Shown here piece after piece: positions 1 through 8,238 of a stretch of 64,000 nt of DNA. The first letter of the stretch is position 1; each line of letters begins with the position of its first letter. The notes beneath the pieces are model-generated. The model ran no database searches and was not told the DNA's origin. It was given only the letters and a program-made list of their open reading frames with translations. A program made the position numbers and the translations under genes. The stretch is from Streptomyces hyaluromycini (lineage in GTDB: Bacteria; Actinomycetota; Actinomycetes; Streptomycetales; Streptomycetaceae). The stretch is from contig NZ_BCFL01000027.1 of NCBI RefSeq assembly GCF_002217755.1, forward strand, positions 273,209 to 337,208, read 5' to 3'.

Positions 1-35
1 AGGAGGACCGTGTGCGTGAAGAAAGCGGAGACATC

Positions 36-308
36 ATGCAGAAGCTCAAGAAGGTCGCTGCCGTAGCACTCATGGCCGGCGGCATCGGGCTTGTCGGTGG
101 AGGGGTCGCCAACGCCGGCGCGGCGCACTGCAACGACCCGCGCCCCGATGGCGTCGCCATCAACAACCTGCAGCTTGCGGACTGCCGGCAGTCGTTCGAC
201 GGCGGCGTTGCCTTCGCTCCTGTCAACGGTGCGACCACCGGCGACCTGAACCAGAACATCGGCAACGCCTGCGTGAACAGCAACGCCCACATCGTCGACG
301 TCGACTGA
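36..308 (+). CDS. Small secreted protein, paralogue 1
   Basis: A 90-residue protein with a clear signal peptide: MQKLKK, a hydrophobic core, then a cut near VANAGAA. The mature part has about 65 residues, with two Cys before a C-terminal QNIGN-x-C motif. ATG 36 is chosen because GCGGAG lies just upstream and the same leader recurs before the next paralogue; longer in-frame starts would put residues ahead of the signal peptide. It is the first of three similar genes on this strand, so local duplication is likely. It is not a recognisable chaplin or rodlin. Function unknown; probably exported to the cell surface or medium. Confidence 0.8.
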   Translation: MQKLKKVAAVALMAGGIGLVGGGVANAGAAHCNDPRPDGVAINNLQLADCRQSFDGGVAFAPVNGATTGDLNQNIGNACVNSNAHIVDVD

Positions 309-326
309 TTCGAGGGCGCTACGGGG

Positions 327-366
327 AGCCGGTCTCGTGCTGTTGCGCGAGGCCGGCTTCTCGTTG
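327..366 (+). terminator. Rho-independent terminator after paralogue 1
   Basis: An 11-bp stem (327-337 with 348-358, one G-T pair) closes a 10-base loop and is followed by a T-rich stretch. It sits 18 bases after the stop codon. From here to 638 there is no gene; an AT-rich patch at 484-520 is the likely promoter area of the next paralogue. Confidence 0.65.
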
Positions 367-638
367 TGTTCCGAGGGTGTCGGGTCTCCGGTGTGCTGTG
401 GGCCGAACGGGAGCTCGGTGAAACGGGCCGACCGTGCCTGCTCCTGGCCCGCGCGGTGACCGGCTCCGTGACCTGCCTATCCGATGAGTTATATCCGTTA
501 TAGGACTCATGTATCCATTGAAGACACTCGATCGGGTGTGTCTGGAATGTGGTGTTAGGCGAAGTGCGTGTTATCGTCTGTCACGAGTCAGGCACGGTCC
601 GTAACGAGGGTCGTGTGCGTGAAGAAATCGGAGACATC

Positions 639-878
639 ATGCAGAAGCTCAAGAAGGCCGCTGCCGTAGCACTCATGGTCAGCGGCATCGGCATCGCCGG
701 CAGTGGTATCGCCAGCGCCAATGACGGTCCGGAGGTCTTCGTCGACAACCTGCAGGTCGCGCGCTGCCACCAGGACTTCGACGCGGGCGCCGCCTTCGCC
801 CCTGCCAACGGTGCGACCCTCGGCGACGTGCACCAGAACATCGGCAACTTCTGCTCGAACGTCAACCTGGGGCACTGA
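639..878 (+). CDS. Small secreted protein, paralogue 2
   Basis: A 79-residue secreted protein. Its leader (MQKLKKAAAVALMVSGIG) and the 35 bases before its ATG are almost identical to those of the gene at 36-308, so the pair arose by a fairly recent tandem duplication. The mature part keeps the pattern NLQ, Cys, DFDAGAAFAPANGA and QNIGNFC but has lost about ten residues near its N terminus. Start ATG 639 follows a GGAG at 630-633. Function unknown; the conserved NLQ...C...QNIGN-x-C core defines the family. Confidence 0.8.
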   Translation: MQKLKKAAAVALMVSGIGIAGSGIASANDGPEVFVDNLQVARCHQDFDAGAAFAPANGATLGDVHQNIGNFCSNVNLGH

Positions 879-1014
879 TCTCGGGACGCCGGCGGCAGTC
901 GGGTCCCATAGGCGGAACAAGGGGATGTCGAGGTAGTGAGAACTCGGCGTCCCCTTGCCGTGTCAGTCGTATCCCGCCGTCGCGGCGGTCGAGAGTCAAT
1001 ACACGGAGGTTTAC

Positions 1015-1266
1015 GTGCGCAGGTTCAAGAAGGTCATGCTGGTGACCAGTGTTCTCGGTGGCGTCGGCCTTGCGGCGGCCGGTACCGCCCAGGCGGCGGA
1101 CTGCGGCGACGAGCCGCCCCACACCACCGTCAAGAACGCCCAGCTTCTGGACTGTGACCAGGCGTTCCAGTCCTCTCTTGTCACCATCAACGCGCCGATC
1201 ACTGTCGGCGGAGACCTTACCCAGAACATCGGCAATTTCTGCACCGCGATCGCGCCGGGAAAATGA
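1015..1266 (+). CDS. Small secreted protein, paralogue 3
   Basis: An 83-residue protein starting at GTG 1015, nine bases after the start of a strong GGAGG at 1005-1009. The signal peptide (RRFKKVMLVTSVLGG, then AAAGTAQA) is followed by a mature region with two Cys, KNAQLLDCDQAF and DLTQNIGNFC. This matches the core of the two upstream paralogues but is the most diverged. A strong terminator follows. Function unknown; exported. Confidence 0.78.
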   Translation: MRRFKKVMLVTSVLGGVGLAAAGTAQAADCGDEPPHTTVKNAQLLDCDQAFQSSLVTINAPITVGGDLTQNIGNFCTAIAPGK

Positions 1267-1332
1267 TCGGCTGACGGTCCGGCGGCTGGTGGGGGAAGAG
1301 GGCCTGGGCTGTTCGCAGAGATGTACCAATGG

Positions 1333-1369
1333 GGTCAGCGGCCGCGCACGGCGGCCGCTGACCTTTTTT
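1333..1369 (+). terminator. Strong Rho-independent terminator
   Basis: A perfect 12-bp GC-rich stem (1333-1344 with 1352-1363), a 7-base loop and six Ts immediately after. It ends the three-paralogue block. Confidence 0.9.
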
Positions 1370-1555
1370 CACATCAAAGCGCCGACCGTCAATCGCAATT
1401 AACCTCAATCGTCCTATGGCGCCATGCGGATGAAAACCGGCCGCGGCTCGGCCGAAAGAGGGGTTACCGCTTGATACGGGTTTTCCCGCTGAGGCACCAT
1501 CGGGTTCATCCTTCTGCTGAAGAGGGTGTGAGCCGGTCCACGCCTCGGAGGGGAC

Positions 1556-1816
1556 ATGGGTAATTCGATCATCATGCCGCGCTGTCCGGAGACGGGGAAA
1601 GCGTCGTTCCGCACCGAATCCGAGGCGAGATGCTGGCTGATCAAGCAGCCGCTGCTGGAGAGAATCCCGGACCGCATCTACCTCTGCTCGGAATGTCGCT
1701 ATTGGCATTTCACCGGGTCCCATCACTGGACCAGTCAGAAAATCGGATGGCAGCGAAACTACGGCAGACGTGAGGCCGCGTCCCGGCGCCACAGCGGACG
1801 GCGGAAGAAGAACTGA
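1556..1816 (+). CDS. Small Cys-containing protein
   Basis: An 86-residue basic protein starting at ATG 1556 with GGAGGGG just upstream. The N-terminal half has PRCPETGK and the middle has LCSEC followed by RYWHFTG, so three Cys and several His could form a single zinc-ribbon-like site. The C-terminal 25 residues are strongly basic (RRHSGRRKKN). No signal peptide or membrane segment is seen, so it is probably cytoplasmic, perhaps nucleic-acid binding. No named family recognised. Confidence 0.7.
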   Translation: MGNSIIMPRCPETGKASFRTESEARCWLIKQPLLERIPDRIYLCSECRYWHFTGSHHWTSQKIGWQRNYGRREAASRRHSGRRKKN

Positions 1817-1883
1817 CCACTCACCTGCCGCAGCCGCCCGATTTCCTCTTCCAGCTTCTTCTTCGACCAGAAAGACGACCAGA

Positions 1884-2714
1884 ATGCGACAGAACCTGAG
1901 CAAGGGAATGATCGTGGCCGGTTGCGCGACGACCCTCCTGTCGCTGTGGGGCATCCCGGCGCTCGCGGACTCGCGGACCGACGCGGCCACGGCCGAGACA
2001 CTCGGCACCCTGTCCGGCCACAGCGCCGCCGACGTCCCGGTGGACGCTCCAGCGAAGACCGACGACGTGCCGGCCTACGGGGCGCAGGGGGCCGACCGGG
2101 GTGCCGACCGGGGAGCCGAAGGCGGTGACGCCGGCAGGACGAGTGATCACGGTCGCACCGGTGGTCAGCGCGACGTCGACGGTTACGGCGACGACAGCGG
2201 CTCCGGCCGCGTGGTCGGGCAGGGTGATTCGGGTGGCTCCGGGGGGATCGCCGGGCAGGGTGATTCGGGTGGCTCCGGGGGGATCGCCGGACACGGTGAT
2301 TCGGGTGGCTCCGGGGGGATCGCCGGACGCGGTGACTCCGGCGGCTCCGACTGGATCACCGGACTCGGCGATGTGAGCGGCTCCGACTGGATCACCGGGC
2401 ACGGTGTCGACAGCGGCCGGGGCGACGACGTCACCGGCGACTACGGTGACGACGAAACTCCGCCCACGACTCCCCCCGCACCGCTGCCGTCCTCGCCGCC
2501 CCGGGTGGCGACACCGCCCAAGCCGGCTCCGCACGTGCACACCCCGTCCTCCGGGCCGTCGACGGCGCCGCCCGCAGCACGCCCCGAGCAGCCACCGTCC
2601 CTCGCAGAGACCGGGGTCGGCAGCGAGACCACGGCTGCCTCGGGCGTTGCCGCGTTCCTGATGGCGAGCGGGGTCATCTTCTATCGACGGGGCCGGGCCG
2701 CGTCCCGTCGGTAG
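1884..2714 (+). CDS. LAETG wall-anchored repeat protein
   Basis: A 276-residue surface protein. MRQNLSKGM opens a signal peptide ending near ALADS, similar in style to chaplin leaders. Then come a low-complexity Asp/Gly region, five 12-residue repeats (GQGDSGGSGGIA type, residues about 112-171), a Pro-rich stalk and the C-terminal sorting signal LAETG (residue 240), a hydrophobic stretch and a basic tail (YRRGRAASRR). LAXTG is the class E sortase signal used by Streptomyces, so the protein should be covalently attached to the wall. No sortase gene lies in this window. ATG 1884 is chosen for the signal peptide; no clear ribosome binding site precedes it. Confidence 0.82.
   Translation: MRQNLSKGMIVAGCATTLLSLWGIPALADSRTDAATAETLGTLSGHSAADVPVDAPAKTDDVPAYGAQGADRGADRGAEGGDAGRTSDHGRTGGQRDVDGYGDDSGSGRVVGQGDSGGSGGIAGQGDSGGSGGIAGHGDSGGSGGIAGRGDSGGSDWITGLGDVSGSDWITGHGVDSGRGDDVTGDYGDDETPPTTPPAPLPSSPPRVATPPKPAPHVHTPSSGPSTAPPAARPEQPPSLAETGVGSETTAASGVAAFLMASGVIFYRRGRAASRR
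2217..2396 (+). repeat. Five tandem 36-bp coding repeats
   Basis: Five in-frame 36-bp units at 2217, 2253, 2289, 2325 and 2361. The first three are nearly identical and the last two diverge (GSDWIT instead of GSGGIA). They encode the Gly/Ser/Asp repeats of the LAETG protein and could expand or contract by slippage. Confidence 0.9.
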
Positions 2715-2766
2715 TGCTCTGCGGCAGGGGGCCGGACCTGGCACGTCCGACCCCCGAGGCCTACCG

Positions 2767-4032
2767 TCAGCAGCGGGCCCGCGACGGTGCTTCCGCGGTG
2801 CTCCATCCCACCCGCACGGGCGACGCGTCGCTGAGCGGTGTGCCGCGCAGGCGGCGGCGCACCCCTCGTACCAGTGCCGTGGCCGTGAACGTGGCTCCGT
2901 GGACGAAACGCATGGCGGGGCCGAACGATGAAGCGGTCAGCAGGCCTGCCAGGAAAAGCCCCGGGTGCGAGGACTCCAGGTCCCGCCCGGCGACCGGGGA
3001 GCCGTCGGCCGCCGTCGCGAGGCCGCCGCGCAGCTCGTCGGAGAGCAGGCCGAGCCGGTCCAGGGTCGCCCGGAACCCCGTTGCGGCGATGACGTGTTCG
3101 GTCTCCAGTGTCAGCGGCCCCCCGGTCAGGCTGACCGTGTCCAGCCGCACCCCGCCCGGCACCGCACGAGCCGCGGTGATGTCCCGGTCGAGCAGCACCT
3201 CCACCGCCGACTCCACCCGGTCCCGCACCCACCAGGCTCCCGCCGGGCCCAGCGCGGTGGCCGCGACGCGGGTGCGGACCGACTCGGGGAGGTGTCGGAA
3301 GAGGCCCGGGCGCTCGGCGTAGAACCAGTTGCGCCAGCCGCAGCCCAGGCCGCTGTGCGGCAAGCGGGCCGACTGCCACCAGGGACGCTGCCAGGCAGGT
3401 GGCACATCGTTCCAGTGCAGTCGGTCGGCCCGGGCCATCACCCTTACCCGAGTTCCCTGTTGGGCGAGCAGCGCCGCGGTCTCCAGGGCCGCCTGGCCGC
3501 CGCCGATCACCGTGACGTCCCTGCCACGGAATTGTTCGAGGTCACTGTGATGGCTGCTGTGCGAGACGAGCGAGGGATGCAGACGGCGCAGCGGAGCCGG
3601 CATCTGTGTGAAGGGCATGACACCGACCGCCAGCGCCACCGTCTTCGCGTGCAGCACCTCTCCGTCCTCGGTGACCGCCTCGAACCCGGCCGGATGGGTC
3701 GCCACCCGGCTCACCATGCGCTCGTCCACCGGGGGGACGGCGTTGGACGCGAACCACAGACCGTATGCGGCGAACGTCGCCACCGGGATCGGCTCGGCGT
3801 GACGGGCCGTCATCCCCTGTGTGGCGCAGTACGCGTCCAGCCGCCAGCGGCCCTCGGGATCCGTGAGGTTGGAGGCCCACGGCTCGGACTTCAGGAACAT
3901 ACCGGGTGGCATGTGGTCCCGCCAGGAGGCCATCGGCCGTCCCAGCACGCGCAGGTTCAGCCCGGCGGCCGCCGCGTGGGACGCGATGGACAGGCCGTAC
4001 GGGCCGGCGCCCACCACCAGAAGGTCGTACAT
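2767..4032 (-). CDS. FAD/NAD(P)-dependent oxidoreductase
   Basis: A 421-residue flavoprotein. The N terminus carries the FAD-binding motif GAGPYG (residues 8-13) and a second dinucleotide fold begins at GGGQAA (177-182). A third motif, IAATGFRATLDRLG, lies in the C-terminal third, followed by GLFLAGL. This order fits the Pyr_redox_3/monooxygenase-like group. Its ATG overlaps the stop of the upstream ATP-grasp gene (TGATG at 4034-4030), so the two are translationally coupled and probably act on the same small molecule. The substrate cannot be read from the sequence. Confidence 0.82.
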   Translation of the reverse strand: MYDLLVVGAGPYGLSIASHAAAAGLNLRVLGRPMASWRDHMPPGMFLKSEPWASNLTDPEGRWRLDAYCATQGMTARHAEPIPVATFAAYGLWFASNAVPPVDERMVSRVATHPAGFEAVTEDGEVLHAKTVALAVGVMPFTQMPAPLRRLHPSLVSHSSHHSDLEQFRGRDVTVIGGGQAALETAALLAQQGTRVRVMARADRLHWNDVPPAWQRPWWQSARLPHSGLGCGWRNWFYAERPGLFRHLPESVRTRVAATALGPAGAWWVRDRVESAVEVLLDRDITAARAVPGGVRLDTVSLTGGPLTLETEHVIAATGFRATLDRLGLLSDELRGGLATAADGSPVAGRDLESSHPGLFLAGLLTASSFGPAMRFVHGATFTATALVRGVRRRLRGTPLSDASPVRVGWSTAEAPSRARC

Positions 4033-5291
4033 CAGGAGCTGCTCGCTTTCTCGTCGTCGGTCGAAGTCGATGTGGCTCTCTGAGGGGTCAGGCGCACCGG
4101 AGCGGGCGCCGACGCGGCAGCGCCCAGTCGCTGATGCAGTCTGCGTGGCACATGACGGCACCACAGCGCCCACATCGCGCGGCCGGGTGCGGAGTCGTCC
4201 CGGGCGTGCCAGGCCAGTTCACGCCCACCCGGGGCCGGCTGCAGCGCGGCGAGCGGCGCGTAGTTCTCCACCACGAAGACCCGCCCCGCCCTCGGTGCGC
4301 CCTCCGGCAGCGGACGGTGTGTCAGGTCGAGGTGCAGGGCTCGTACGACGTCCAGGCCGGCGGTGTCGGAGAACAGCCGGAACTGGGCACCGGGACGTGG
4401 GTTGAAGTCCAGCAGGTGGTAGCGTCCCGTCGCGCCGCACTGCCGGAAGTCCATGTCGAGGACGCCGCGGTAGCCCAGTTCGGAAGTGAACCGCTCGGCC
4501 AGCGCCCGTACCTCCGCGTTGGGGGCCCAGTAACCGACCGCGGTCAGCCCGGCCCCGCGCGGCCAGGCTCGCTGTTTGCATCCGACTCCGCCCGCGCGGA
4601 CGATGCCGAAGCGGTCGGCGTACCCGTGGAAGAACCAGTCGCGGCCCGGCCCCGGTGGCAGACGCTGCTGCAGCAGGAGCGGGCTGCCCGCCTCATCGGC
4701 GCGTGCATACAGCTCCCGCGCCTGCTGAGTGGATGTCACCACCGTCGTGCTGCGCAGTCCGCCGCCGGCCGGCAGCAGCCAGGGCCGGCTCCATTTCGCG
4801 ACCGCCGGCAGACCCAGTCGAAGGACGGCGCCGACGGCCTGGGCCGGACTGTCCGGGACCAGGGTCACCGGATGCGGAACGCCCACGGACGCACACAGGG
4901 CGGCCAGTTCCGCCTTGTCGGCGAGGCGTTCGGGCAGCACACCGGAAGCGGCCGGCAGCAGATAGAAGGGCGCCAGCGCCTCGCCCATGCGACCCACGGC
5001 GATCGCGCTCGCGTCGTCCATGGGGATCAGAACGGCGGGATGCGCGATCCGGGCGGCCACCTGACGCAGCACGTCGGCGATCTCGCGGGGGGAGGCCCCG
5101 AACGGTGGCGGAGGATGCATCCGGTGCACGAAACGCGATCGGGATACGGGACTTCCTGCGGAATCGGCGACCACGTGTACCTCCACACCGGCTCTGCCGA
5201 GTGAGCGCACGGCCCCCAGCGTTCCGTGGTGAAAGGGATTCCGGTCCACGCGCAGCACAACTGCGGGGACGCGGATGTCGAGAAGTGACAC
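4032..5291 (-). CDS. ATP-grasp ligase
   Basis: A 419-residue ATP-grasp protein (carboxylate-amine ligase type). The N-terminal part is a Rossmann-like pre-ATP-grasp domain (RVPAVVLRVDRNPFHHGT). The central ATP-binding region includes LPAVAKWSRPW, and a C-terminal metal-binding motif LLDFNPRPGAQFR is typical of the fold. GTG 5291 is chosen because AAGGA lies about nine bases upstream and MSLLDIRVPAVVLR is a good N terminus. Coupled to the downstream FAD oxidoreductase. It probably joins an amine to a carboxylate in a small metabolite or surface-polymer precursor; the substrate is not inferable. Confidence 0.8.
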   Translation of the reverse strand: MSLLDIRVPAVVLRVDRNPFHHGTLGAVRSLGRAGVEVHVVADSAGSPVSRSRFVHRMHPPPPFGASPREIADVLRQVAARIAHPAVLIPMDDASAIAVGRMGEALAPFYLLPAASGVLPERLADKAELAALCASVGVPHPVTLVPDSPAQAVGAVLRLGLPAVAKWSRPWLLPAGGGLRSTTVVTSTQQARELYARADEAGSPLLLQQRLPPGPGRDWFFHGYADRFGIVRAGGVGCKQRAWPRGAGLTAVGYWAPNAEVRALAERFTSELGYRGVLDMDFRQCGATGRYHLLDFNPRPGAQFRLFSDTAGLDVVRALHLDLTHRPLPEGAPRAGRVFVVENYAPLAALQPAPGGRELAWHARDDSAPGRAMWALWCRHVPRRLHQRLGAAASAPAPVRLTPQRATSTSTDDEKASSS

Positions 5292-5455
5292 GGGCTTTGT
5301 TCCTTCGCGTCGGTTGACCCGTTCGGGCGAGCAAGGCACTCGAAAGCCATGGGGCGGTGGCGTTTTTTCATTTCATGTGACTGACTTCATATGACAGGGC
5401 GTCAGCAATGCGGATGGACAGGGCGCAGACAATGCGGCAGTGGAGAGGAACAGGA

Positions 5456-6964
5456 ATGGCCCCACAGCAGAGCCGGGTCCGGACGGGGCGGCTGGCAGTC
5501 GTGGCCGCGACAGTCGTCGCCTCGGTCGCGCTGGCGTCCGGCACCGGCCTCGCGGCGGGGACGGTGCGCCCGGCCGGCAGCCCCGTTCCGACCCCGGTCA
5601 CGACGCCGCCCGCGGTGACCGCACCGTCCGCGCCGTCCGCATCGGTGGCGCCGGCCGTGCCCGCGACCACGCCGGTCCCGTCCGTCCCCGAGCCGCAGAA
5701 GCCGGTCCCGTCCAGGCCCGCCACCGCGACGAAGCCGACCACCGCGACGAAGCCGACCACCGAAACGAAGCCCGCCACCGCAACGAAGCCGACCACCGAA
5801 ACGAAGCCGACCACCGCAACGAAGCCCGCCACCGAAACGAAGCCGACCACCGCAACGAAGCCCGCCACCGAAACGAAGCCCACCGCCGCGACGAAGCCCG
5901 CCACCGCGACGAAGCCGACCGCCGCGACGATGCCGACGCCCCGGGAGGAGACTCCCGCGTACGGTGCCTTTCTCGGTTCCGGTTCCCTGGGGATGGCTCG
6001 CATCGAGTCCTTCAGCCGCTGGCTGGGCGGTGCAGACGTGCGCGTCGGCCACACGTATTTGCCGGGCGACCACTGGCAGGACATCGAGGGCGATCCCCGC
6101 TTCCTCGACACGTGGGTGCGTTGGCGCAGGGAGAAGGACGACCGGATGCTCGTCCTCAACGTGCCCCTGCAGGAACACAACGAGGAGGGCCTCTCCGACA
6201 CCACCGTCCGGGCGCTGTTGCGGCAGGGCGCGGCCGGAGAGTTCGATCAGCACTTCCGTGTCCTCGCCGAGCGGCTGGTCGCCGCGAAGGTGCCGGACAC
6301 GGTCCTGGTGCTGGGGTGGGAGATGAACGGCACGACGTACACCCACCGCTGCGGGCCGGATCCGGAGGCCTGGAAAAAGTACTGGAGAAGAATCGTCACC
6401 GTCATGCGTTCGGTGCCGGGCCAGAGGTTCCGGTTCGACTTCGCACCGAGCCGCGGTCTGGACGCCGTCGCCTGGACCCGGTGTTATCCGGGGGACGACA
6501 CGGTCGACATCATCGGAATGGACGCGTACGACCAGCCGCGCGGTCTTTCTTTCGACGAGCAGGTGAAGGAGCCCTACGGACTGCAGGCGCAGGTGGATTT
6601 CGCGAAAGCTCACGGCAAGCCCATTTCCTATCCCGAGTGGGGTCTCTTCCGAAACGGCGACAACCCCGTGTACATGCGGCGCATGCTTGAGTGGATGGAC
6701 CAGCACAAGCCGCTGTACAACACGCTGACCGACTACTGCCCTCACGGTGTCTGGGAGTGCACCTCCCATTCCCTCTCGTCTCTGGTCTACCGGTCGTTCC
6801 TCTTCTCTTCGGCGAGCCGGCCCGTCGCGTCGGCCGCATCCACGGCATCCGCCCCGCAGCCGGCCGCGATTGGTTGCCCGCCGTCGGCCCTCGGCGACTG
6901 GCTCCGGCACTCGCTCGGCGTGCTGCCGTGGCTGCGCCCCGAGTCGTGGTTGTGCGCCCGGTGA
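5456..6964 (+). CDS. Secreted GH26-like glycosidase
   Basis: A 502-residue secreted enzyme: signal peptide (about residues 1-40), a Thr/Lys/Pro linker built from TKPTTA-like repeats, then a catalytic domain from about residue 165. Two Glu match GH26: E289 in LGWEMNG (acid/base) and E394 in YPEWG (nucleophile). GH26 enzymes cut mannans and related beta-glycans; here the neighbouring exopolysaccharide locus suggests trimming or release of that polymer. ATG 5456 is preferred (AGAGGA upstream); ATG 5432 is possible. The last 59 codons overlap the convergent acyltransferase gene and extend past the expected domain end, so the C-terminal tail may be a drifted extension. Confidence 0.85.
   Translation: MAPQQSRVRTGRLAVVAATVVASVALASGTGLAAGTVRPAGSPVPTPVTTPPAVTAPSAPSASVAPAVPATTPVPSVPEPQKPVPSRPATATKPTTATKPTTETKPATATKPTTETKPTTATKPATETKPTTATKPATETKPTAATKPATATKPTAATMPTPREETPAYGAFLGSGSLGMARIESFSRWLGGADVRVGHTYLPGDHWQDIEGDPRFLDTWVRWRREKDDRMLVLNVPLQEHNEEGLSDTTVRALLRQGAAGEFDQHFRVLAERLVAAKVPDTVLVLGWEMNGTTYTHRCGPDPEAWKKYWRRIVTVMRSVPGQRFRFDFAPSRGLDAVAWTRCYPGDDTVDIIGMDAYDQPRGLSFDEQVKEPYGLQAQVDFAKAHGKPISYPEWGLFRNGDNPVYMRRMLEWMDQHKPLYNTLTDYCPHGVWECTSHSLSSLVYRSFLFSSASRPVASAASTASAPQPAAIGCPPSALGDWLRHSLGVLPWLRPESWLCAR
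5719..5936 (+). repeat. Thr/Lys/Pro linker repeats
   Basis: About twelve imperfect 18-bp units encoding TKPTTA, TKPTTE or TKPATA hexapeptides. They form an extended, probably wall-spanning linker between the signal peptide and the catalytic domain of the GH26-like protein. Confidence 0.85.
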
Positions 6965-8097
6965 CGGTCCGCGTCGGCGGCGGGCGCCGGGGCCGGTCCG
7001 CCGTCACCGGCACGCGCGGCCAGGCGGCGCAGCACCTCCTTGCCGCGCCGGCGCGCGACCACGTCCCAGGCGACCGCCGACATCAGCGGAGCGGTGGGCC
7101 GCCGGGCCAGAAGCAGCCGATGGTTGGGGACCGCCCGTGGCCGCCAGTGGTGCTTGTACGGCTCGTCGCCACGCAGGAGGCTCAGCGTGGCCGGCCCGTC
7201 CGCACGCATGTGCCGGGTGCACGCATCGAGCAGCATGACCGCCACGTCCGCCTTGCGTTCGCGCAGGCGCGGATGGGCGCCGTACAGATAGGCACCGGCG
7301 AGCCGCCGCGACAGCAGGGTCAGATCCACGGCCACCACGTCGTCGTCGATCCGGAACTCGGTGACCATCGCGCTTCCCGAGCGCACCATCGGCCCCACCG
7401 ACCGCACCAGGTGTTCGCAGAACCGGCTGCGCAGATGCTCCGGCGTCACCTTTCGTTCCTGCCACTGGAGCCGGTGCAGCTCCAGCAGTCTGCGCAGCGC
7501 CGCGTCCACCTCGTCCGGCCGTACGACGTTCCGCTCCACGCCGAGCGCCTGGAGCCTGCGGAGCTTGGCCCGGACCCGCTGGGCCCTGCCCGAGGGCAGC
7601 CGGGAGAGCAGTTCGTCCATGGGCAGGGCGGGCAGTTCCAGGCACAGGGAATCCTGCATCCGCAGCCTGGGGCCGCCCCAACGGTCGTACACCTGCTCGA
7701 CAGCGCTGCCTGGGCGTACTTCGCGGAAGTCGATCAGCGCGGTGCGGGCGGCGGCCGACAGGCCGTCCGCGAGGGCGGCGGTCGCACGGTCGGCGCGCTC
7801 GTCGTCGATCAGTACGTCCGAGTGGTCGGAGATGCTGCCGCCCAGCGGGATCAGCACCGGCAGCGGGCGGCGCCGGAGCATCAGGGGAGCGGCGGCGACC
7901 AGGTCGCCGCCCTCCCGTACCAGGAGCAGCCGGAGCCGGCCTTCCCGGCCGTAGGACAGCCACCACGAGTGCAGCCAGGCGTGGCTCTGGAACGGGGTCG
8001 CCGTGCCGCACCGCGCGTACAGCCGTTCCCAGTCCGTCGCCAGTTCGGCGAAGGCGGACCCTTCGGTCACGAGTTCGGTGGAGAACGCGGGCCTCAC
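6787..8097 (-). CDS. FemAB/GNAT-like acyltransferase
   Basis: A 436-residue protein of the FemAB/CelD (BioF2-like) acetyltransferase group. The segment WERLYARCGTATPFQSHAWL and the later LRRLLELHRLQWQERK, followed by RIDDDVVAVDLTLL and AYLYGAHP, follow the two-lobed GNAT layout. GTG 8097 is chosen because GGAG lies six bases upstream. It is the most distal gene of the leftward exopolysaccharide locus, where such enzymes acylate the polymer or its lipid-linked intermediates. The last 59 codons overlap the end of the convergent GH26 gene and are low complexity. Confidence 0.8.
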   Translation of the reverse strand: MRPAFSTELVTEGSAFAELATDWERLYARCGTATPFQSHAWLHSWWLSYGREGRLRLLLVREGGDLVAAAPLMLRRRPLPVLIPLGGSISDHSDVLIDDERADRATAALADGLSAAARTALIDFREVRPGSAVEQVYDRWGGPRLRMQDSLCLELPALPMDELLSRLPSGRAQRVRAKLRRLQALGVERNVVRPDEVDAALRRLLELHRLQWQERKVTPEHLRSRFCEHLVRSVGPMVRSGSAMVTEFRIDDDVVAVDLTLLSRRLAGAYLYGAHPRLRERKADVAVMLLDACTRHMRADGPATLSLLRGDEPYKHHWRPRAVPNHRLLLARRPTAPLMSAVAWDVVARRRGKEVLRRLAARAGDGGPAPAPAADADRHRAHNHDSGRSHGSTPSECRSQSPRADGGQPIAAGCGADAVDAADATGRLAEEKRNDR

Positions 8098-8238
8098 CGG
8101 GTGCTCCGTTCGCGCTCCGGATGCCGGCGGTGTGTGCTGCGTGGGAACCGATCCTGCACAGTTACCTCCTTTGCGAGGAATCCGGGTTGGTGCCAACCCG
8201 GCGCGTGTCGGTCGCATACACGATCGACCCAAGCGGTG

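Noticed and set aside
319..510. Short minus-strand reading frame after paralogue 1
   Set aside because: It overlaps a terminator hairpin, has an Arg/Pro-rich random composition and no ribosome binding site.
2183..2396. Possible CRISPR array in the 36-bp repeats
   Set aside because: The repeats are contiguous without spacers and are in frame within a secreted protein gene.
5368..6204. Long minus-strand reading frame with VGFVAVAGFV-like repeats
   Set aside because: It is the antisense of the Thr/Lys/Pro repeats in the GH26-like gene; no start signal or recognisable domain.
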